The notes below the pieces were generated by a model, which saw only the letters and a list, made by a program, of their open reading frames with translations, made no database searches and was not told the DNA's origin. This document shows, in pieces, positions 59,281-63,834 of a DNA stretch of 63,834 nucleotides (positions are counted from its first letter, which is position 1; the number at the start of each line of letters is the position of its first letter). The position numbers and the translations under genes were made by a program. Source of the stretch: Methylobacterium sp. J-026 (lineage in GTDB: Bacteria > Pseudomonadota > Alphaproteobacteria > Rhizobiales > Beijerinckiaceae); assembly GCF_022829585.1 (NCBI RefSeq), contig NZ_JAKSYC010000313.1:1-63834 (forward strand), in the 5' to 3' direction.

Positions 59281-62200
59281 TTGAACAGCGCCCGCACCCA
59301 CGCCGTCACCCCCTTCGTCGTCGATCCCCTCACCCAGGCGAACCAGCGCCGGGCGGCCGACCCGCGTGCCTCCGTCTGGGTCTCGGCCAATGCCGGCGCC
59401 GGCAAGACCAAGGTGCTCACCGACCGGGTGGTCCGGCTGCTGCTCGACGGCGCCCCGCCCGGGCGGATCCTGTGCCTGACCTTCACCAAGGCGGCGGCCG
59501 CCAACATGGCGATCCGGGTCTTTCGGCTCCTCGGGCGCTGGGTGACCCTCGACGACGACGCCCTCGCGGCCGAACTCGCCGCGCTCACCGGCGAGCGCGC
59601 CGATGCGGAACGCCTTCGGATGGCGCGGCGGCTCTTCGCCCGGGCGGTCGAGACCCCGGGCGGCCTGAAGATCGAGACCCTGCACGCCCTGTGCGAGCGG
59701 CTGCTGCACATGTTCCCGTTCGAGGCGAACGTCCCGGCCCGGTTCGTGGTGCTCGACGAGACCAAGGCGCGGGAGATCTTCGAGATCGAGATGGCCAACG
59801 TCCTGGGCGACGCGGTCTCGAACGGCGACACGCCGCTGAGCGCCGCCCTGGCGCGGGTCGCCCCCGAGGCGACGGGCGATGCCCTGCGAACGGCGATCCG
59901 CGCCGCGATGCGGGCGCGGAGCTTCATCGGCGACAGGGCCGGCCTGGAGCACGCCTTCGCACGCCTGCACGGGGCGCTGGGGCTTGCCGCCGAGGAGACC
60001 GCTGAAGGGATCGAGGCCGCGATCCTGGAGGGCGGCGCCGGTTGCCGGCCGGAGGACCGCGCCGGCCTGATCGCCGCGCTGCGGACCGGCAAGGCGAATG
60101 ACGAGAAGCTGGCCGACGCCCTCGCGACCGCGGAATCCGAGCGGGCGCGCGCCGCCGGATTGCCAGACCGCGCCGAGGCCCTGGCCCTGTACCGGGCCGT
60201 GTTCTTCACCCAGAAGGACGAGCCGAAGGCCGATGGCAGCCTCGGCACCAAGGGCGTCCCGGCCGCCGCCAAGGACGCGCTGATCGCCGAGCGCGACCGG
60301 CTGGAGCCGCTGTTCGACCGCCTGCGCGCCGCCCGGGCCCATGCCCGGACACAGGCGCTGTTCCAGCTCGCCGCCGAGATCTACCGCCGGGTCGAGGCCC
60401 AGAAGGCGCGGCTCGGCGCCCTCGACTTCGACGACCTGATCCACAAGGCCCTCGATCTGCTCGACCGGGTCGGGGCCGGCTGGGTCCTGTACAAGCTGGA
60501 TCGCGGTATCGACCACGTCCTGGTGGACGAGGCGCAGGATACCAACCCGGAGCAATGGGCGATCCTGCGGGCGATCACCCAGGAATTCACCGCCGGCGAG
60601 GGCGCGCGCACCGGCGGCCGCACCCGCTTCGCGGTGGGCGACCCGAAGCAGTCGATCTACGGTTTCCAGGGCGCGGAGCCGCGGGAATTCGCCCTGACCC
60701 GGGCGGCCTGGATCGCGGAGTCGCGCGCGGCCGGCCTAACCTTCGAGGACGTGCCGCTGACCCTGTCGTTCCGCTCGACGAGCCTCGTTCTCCGGGCGGT
60801 CGACGCGGTCTTCGCCCTCGACGCGCACAACGAGGGCCTGTCCTTCGAGGATACGGTGCGCCGGACCGTGCATGCCAGCGCCCGTCCGGGGGCGCCGGGG
60901 GCCGTGGAGCTGTGGCCGATCGCCGAGCCGGAGCCGGCGGCCGAGCCCGACGCCTGGACCGCCCCGGTGGACGCGCCGGAGACCAGCGCGCCGGCCATCG
61001 TCACCGCCCGCCGGGTGGCGCAGGCGGTGCGGAGCTGGATCACCGGGGGCGACGCCACGGGCCGGGTCTGGCGCCCCGGGGACGTGCTGATCCTGGTCCG
61101 CAAGCGTGGGCCGGCCTTCGAGGAGGTGATCCGCGCCCTGAAGGGCCTCGGCGTGCCGGTGGCCGGGCAGGACCGGCTGGAGGTCTCGGCCCATATCGCG
61201 GTGGCCGACCTCGTGGCCGCCGGCCGGGCGGGGCTCCTGCCGGCCGACGACCTGACCCTCGCCACCGCGCTCAAGACGCCGCTCGTCGGGCTGACCGACA
61301 CGGATCTGGTCCGGATCGCCGCCCGCCGGGACCTGTCGGAGACCCTGGAGGACGCCCTGCAACGCCATGCCGCCTCCGGCGATCCGGCGGCGGCCCGGGG
61401 GATCGCGGCCCTGTCGGAATGGATCGCGCTGGCGGGCCGCCACGGCCCGTTCGGCTTCTACGCGCGGCTCCTCGGCCCCCTGGGCGGACGGGCCAAGCTG
61501 GTCGCCCGGCTCGGGGGCGAGGCGGGCGACGCCATCGACGTGTTCCTGGCCGCCGCCGCCCAGGCCGAGTCCGGCGAGGATGCCCCATCGCTGGGCGGCT
61601 TCCTGGCCCGCTATGTCGGGGCCGAGGCCGGGCACACGGTCAAGCGCGACCTGGATTCGGGGCGCGACGAGGTCCGGGTCATGACGGTCCACGGCGCCAA
61701 GGGTCTGGAGGCGCCGGTCGTAGTGATCCTCGACGGCTGCGAACCCCTCGGCCGCAACGATCCGCCGCTCCTGCCGCTGCCTGAGCCGGGTGCCGCCGTG
61801 CCGCCGGTCTGGTCGAGCGGCAAGACGCAGGATTGTGCCGCCACCGAGGCGGCCCGCGCGGCCCTGCTCGCCCGGACGCGGCAGGAGCACAACCGCCTGC
61901 TCTACGTGGCCATGACCCGGGCCGCTGACCGCCTGATCGTGGCGCCCTTCCGGGGCCACGAGCGCGAGACCGAGACGGCGTGGTGCCGGATGATCCGGGC
62001 CGGCCTCGAAGCGACGCTCGGGGCGGGCAGGATCGTGGAGCAATCCTACGGGCCGGCGACCCTGTGGCAGGAGGGTGAGGAGGCGGCCCGCGCACGCGAG
62101 ACCCCGCCCCCGCCCGCCCCCCGGGATCCGGAGCCCGGCTGGTTGCGCAGCCCCGTGCCGCCGGAGCCGGAGGTCGCGCCGCTGAATCCGTCGGGCGCGC

Positions 62201-62772
62201 TCCAGGCTGCGGACGGCGCCCGGGTGCCGCCGCCGCGCCTCGCCGACGCCCAGGCCCGGCGGCGGGGCATCCTGATCCACGCCCTGCTGCAGCACCTGCC
62301 CCGGGTCGAGCCGGCGCGCCGGGAGGCGGCCGGGCTGACATTCGTGCGGGCGCGGGCGCCCGGGCTGCCCCGCCCCGCCTCCTACGCGATCGTCCGATCG
62401 GTGCTGCGGATCATCGACGATCCGGAACTGGCGCCCCTCTTCGCGCCCGATGCCCGGGCCGAGGTCAGCCTCGCCGGGCGCGTGCAGGCGGGCGGCACCG
62501 AGCGGACGGTCCAGGGGCGAGTCGACCGGCTCGCGGTGACGGCCGACGCCGTCCGGATCGCCGACTTCAAGACCGGGCGCCCGCCGGAGGCGGACGAGCC
62601 GCTGCCCCCGGCCGAGGCCGGCCAGATCGCCCTCTACGCGCGGCTCCTCGGACAGATCTATCCCGGCCGGACGGTGCGCCCGATGCTGATCTGGACCTCG
62701 GGCCCGGTGATCCGGATGCTTGATTCGGACGATATCGCGGCGGCGCTCGCGCGGGCCGGGATCGCGGCTTGA
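59281..62772 (+). CDS. addA: Double-strand break repair helicase-nuclease subunit AddA
   Basis: A 1163-residue UvrD-family helicase with C-terminal nuclease, partner of AddB in recombinational repair. Walker A is VSANAGAGKTKVL (about 36-44); motif Ia is ILCLTFTKAAAANMAIRV; motif II is DHVLVDEAQDTNPEQWAIL. Then RFAVGDPKQSIYGFQGAEP (III), VRVMTVHGAKGLEAPVVVI (V), and HNRLLYVAMTRAADRLIVAPF (VI). The PD-(D/E)xK nuclease appears as VRIADFKTGRPP near the C-terminus. No ATG lies in frame near the start; TTG 59281 is chosen. An ATG at 59256 with a GAGAGAG site reads another frame. addB, usually directly upstream, is not in this window. Confidence 0.94.
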   Translation: MNSARTHAVTPFVVDPLTQANQRRAADPRASVWVSANAGAGKTKVLTDRVVRLLLDGAPPGRILCLTFTKAAAANMAIRVFRLLGRWVTLDDDALAAELAALTGERADAERLRMARRLFARAVETPGGLKIETLHALCERLLHMFPFEANVPARFVVLDETKAREIFEIEMANVLGDAVSNGDTPLSAALARVAPEATGDALRTAIRAAMRARSFIGDRAGLEHAFARLHGALGLAAEETAEGIEAAILEGGAGCRPEDRAGLIAALRTGKANDEKLADALATAESERARAAGLPDRAEALALYRAVFFTQKDEPKADGSLGTKGVPAAAKDALIAERDRLEPLFDRLRAARAHARTQALFQLAAEIYRRVEAQKARLGALDFDDLIHKALDLLDRVGAGWVLYKLDRGIDHVLVDEAQDTNPEQWAILRAITQEFTAGEGARTGGRTRFAVGDPKQSIYGFQGAEPREFALTRAAWIAESRAAGLTFEDVPLTLSFRSTSLVLRAVDAVFALDAHNEGLSFEDTVRRTVHASARPGAPGAVELWPIAEPEPAAEPDAWTAPVDAPETSAPAIVTARRVAQAVRSWITGGDATGRVWRPGDVLILVRKRGPAFEEVIRALKGLGVPVAGQDRLEVSAHIAVADLVAAGRAGLLPADDLTLATALKTPLVGLTDTDLVRIAARRDLSETLEDALQRHAASGDPAAARGIAALSEWIALAGRHGPFGFYARLLGPLGGRAKLVARLGGEAGDAIDVFLAAAAQAESGEDAPSLGGFLARYVGAEAGHTVKRDLDSGRDEVRVMTVHGAKGLEAPVVVILDGCEPLGRNDPPLLPLPEPGAAVPPVWSSGKTQDCAATEAARAALLARTRQEHNRLLYVAMTRAADRLIVAPFRGHERETETAWCRMIRAGLEATLGAGRIVEQSYGPATLWQEGEEAARARETPPPPAPRDPEPGWLRSPVPPEPEVAPLNPSGALQAADGARVPPPRLADAQARRRGILIHALLQHLPRVEPARREAAGLTFVRARAPGLPRPASYAIVRSVLRIIDDPELAPLFAPDARAEVSLAGRVQAGGTERTVQGRVDRLAVTADAVRIADFKTGRPPEADEPLPPAEAGQIALYARLLGQIYPGRTVRPMLIWTSGPVIRMLDSDDIAAALARAGIAA

Positions 62773-63015
62773 GCCACTTCGCGCCGCGGCGGGATCCGCC
62801 CTCGGACCAGACGTGGCGGCGCCATTGCTGTCCCCGGCGGCGGTGCGGCACATGCGCCAGCGCACAGGCCGGTTGCGCAAGCGGTTCGGCATCCCGCTCG
62901 CAGCGGAGCCGGCTTCTTGACCGGGCGGCGGGCCGTCGCCAATTCTGACGGAACCGCGCGGGCCCCTGCCCGTCCGACGCCGCCCGACGGGCGGCGACTT
63001 CCGAAAGGTGACGTT

Positions 63016-63339
<324 letters not shown>

Positions 63340-63360
63340 GCGCGCCGACTGAACACGACA

Positions 63361-63390
63361 AGAAAGCCCGGCCGCGAGGCCGGGCTTTCT
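63361..63390 (+). terminator. Rho-independent terminator of trxA
   Basis: A 13-bp perfect stem (63361-63373 and 63378-63390) with a 4-base GCGA loop starts 22 bases after the trxA stop. Its right arm ends in CTTTCT; being symmetrical with A-rich left and T-rich right flanks, it can also end transcription of the convergent Omp gene. Confidence 0.9.
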
Positions 63391-63448
63391 CGATTTCGGG
63401 ACCCGTTTCCTGCGGTCCCGGGCGATGCCCGGGACCGTTCGTTCGGTC

Positions 63449-63834
63449 TTAGCACGAGCCGAACTTGTAGTTCAGGCCGGCGCGGACGACGGCGAACTCG
63501 TCGGAGCGGCGGCCGATGCCCTGCTGTAGACGGCGGGGAAGTTGCTGGCGGCGTTGATGACGAACGCGCCCTGGTTGCGGGTGTTGCGGTCGAGGTTGAC
63601 TTACAGGCCTTCGACCTTGAGCGTCACGGCCGAGGAGCGTAAGAAGTTCAGGAACGACTCGGCGGTGAGCGCGAATTCGACGCCTCCGCCGACCCCGTAG
63701 CCGGTGCGGAAGCTGTCGTTGCCGCCGTAACCGCCGAAGGAGTGATCGGCGCTGCCCGAGCCGTGTGCGAAGCCGCCGGTGCCGTACCCGAGGGTGCGGT
63801 CGAAGGCGTAGCCGAGGCGGCCGCGCACGGTGCC
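63449..63834 (-). pseudogene. Decayed outer-membrane beta-barrel (Omp31-like), 5' end outside the window
   Basis: The minus-strand frame from the window edge encodes barrel strands typical of Rhizobiales Omp31/porin-like proteins: RGRLGYAFDRTLGYGTGGFAHGSG, GYGVGGGVEFAL and SSAVTLKVEGL. A TAA at 63601-63603 then interrupts it, where the family has Tyr. Past it the same frame resumes VNLDRNTRNQGAFVINAA, and a second lesion (about 63518-63522, apparently one missing base) shifts frame. The family's C-terminus, SDEFAVVRAGLNYKFGS, is still recognisable in the shifted frame, ending with Cys and TAA at 63449-63451. Two independent lesions suggest real decay, although sequence error remains possible. 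Confidence 0.8.

Noticed and set aside
59256..59283. ATG 59256 with a good ribosome-binding site as the addA start
   Set aside because: It is not in the addA reading frame; only a frameshift in the first 10 codons could connect it. TTG 59281 was preferred, but an error here should be kept in mind.

Overview
The window looks like chromosomal DNA of a high-GC, flagellated alphaproteobacterium of the Rhizobiales, most likely Methylobacterium or a close relative. The evidence is the very GC-rich codon use together with FliX, a CheL-type rod-binding protein, a CtrA-family regulator, DUF2865, CreA, a Zn-less DksA, a second-type GltX and an Omp31-like barrel. No rRNA, tRNA, CRISPR array, prophage or insertion sequence was seen. 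The genus is inferred from gene content and memory; no search was run.

Layout. (1) 1-9.8 kb: a CtrA-family regulator broken by an in-frame stop, a secreted trypsin-like protease, cysS, small secreted proteins, a DUF2865 protein, a proline-rich OmpA-like protein, an MFS exporter and a methyltransferase. (2) 9.9-21 kb: a CNNM/CorC-type transporter, gltX, a DadA-like oxidoreductase, a collagen-like lipoprotein, dksA, an MBOAT/SGNH-like O-acylation pair, an Hsp70-like ATPase and a HerA-like ATPase. (3) 21-29.4 kb: a flagellar block (fliX; flgI-cheL-flgN-like; flgE-flgK-flgL). Sigma-54 -24/-12 elements precede flgE and probably flgI, and a CtrA-like box lies near fliX. (4) 29.5-40.7 kb: a BLUF photoreceptor with a response regulator, prfC, a threonine aldolase, rpsU behind a very long hairpin, a glutamine amidotransferase, an aldehyde dehydrogenase, slyX, a soluble PAS chemoreceptor and a membrane diguanylate cyclase. 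(5) 41-55 kb: a Pls/PosA-type peptide synthetase, a histidine phosphatase, PPK2, a RecF-like ATPase, typA/bipA, and an unusual ABC-derived protein without a Walker A motif followed closely by a cytochrome P450. (6) 55.3-63.8 kb: minCDE, a toxin-antitoxin locus with a frameshifted toxin, a second minC paralogue divergent from addA, trxA with a strong terminator, and a decayed outer-membrane barrel gene cut by the window edge.

How the parts fit. Motility and signalling dominate the middle (hook, P-ring, rod assembly, chemoreceptor, cyclic-di-GMP, blue light). Cell division and DNA repair occupy the right end. The points most worth a second look are the Walker-less ABC protein, the split minC pair around a toxin-antitoxin locus next to an addA without addB, the rpsU leader hairpin, the Pls-like synthetase, and four reading-frame lesions (ctrA-like, CNNM start, parE, Omp). 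The lesions may be real decay or base errors.
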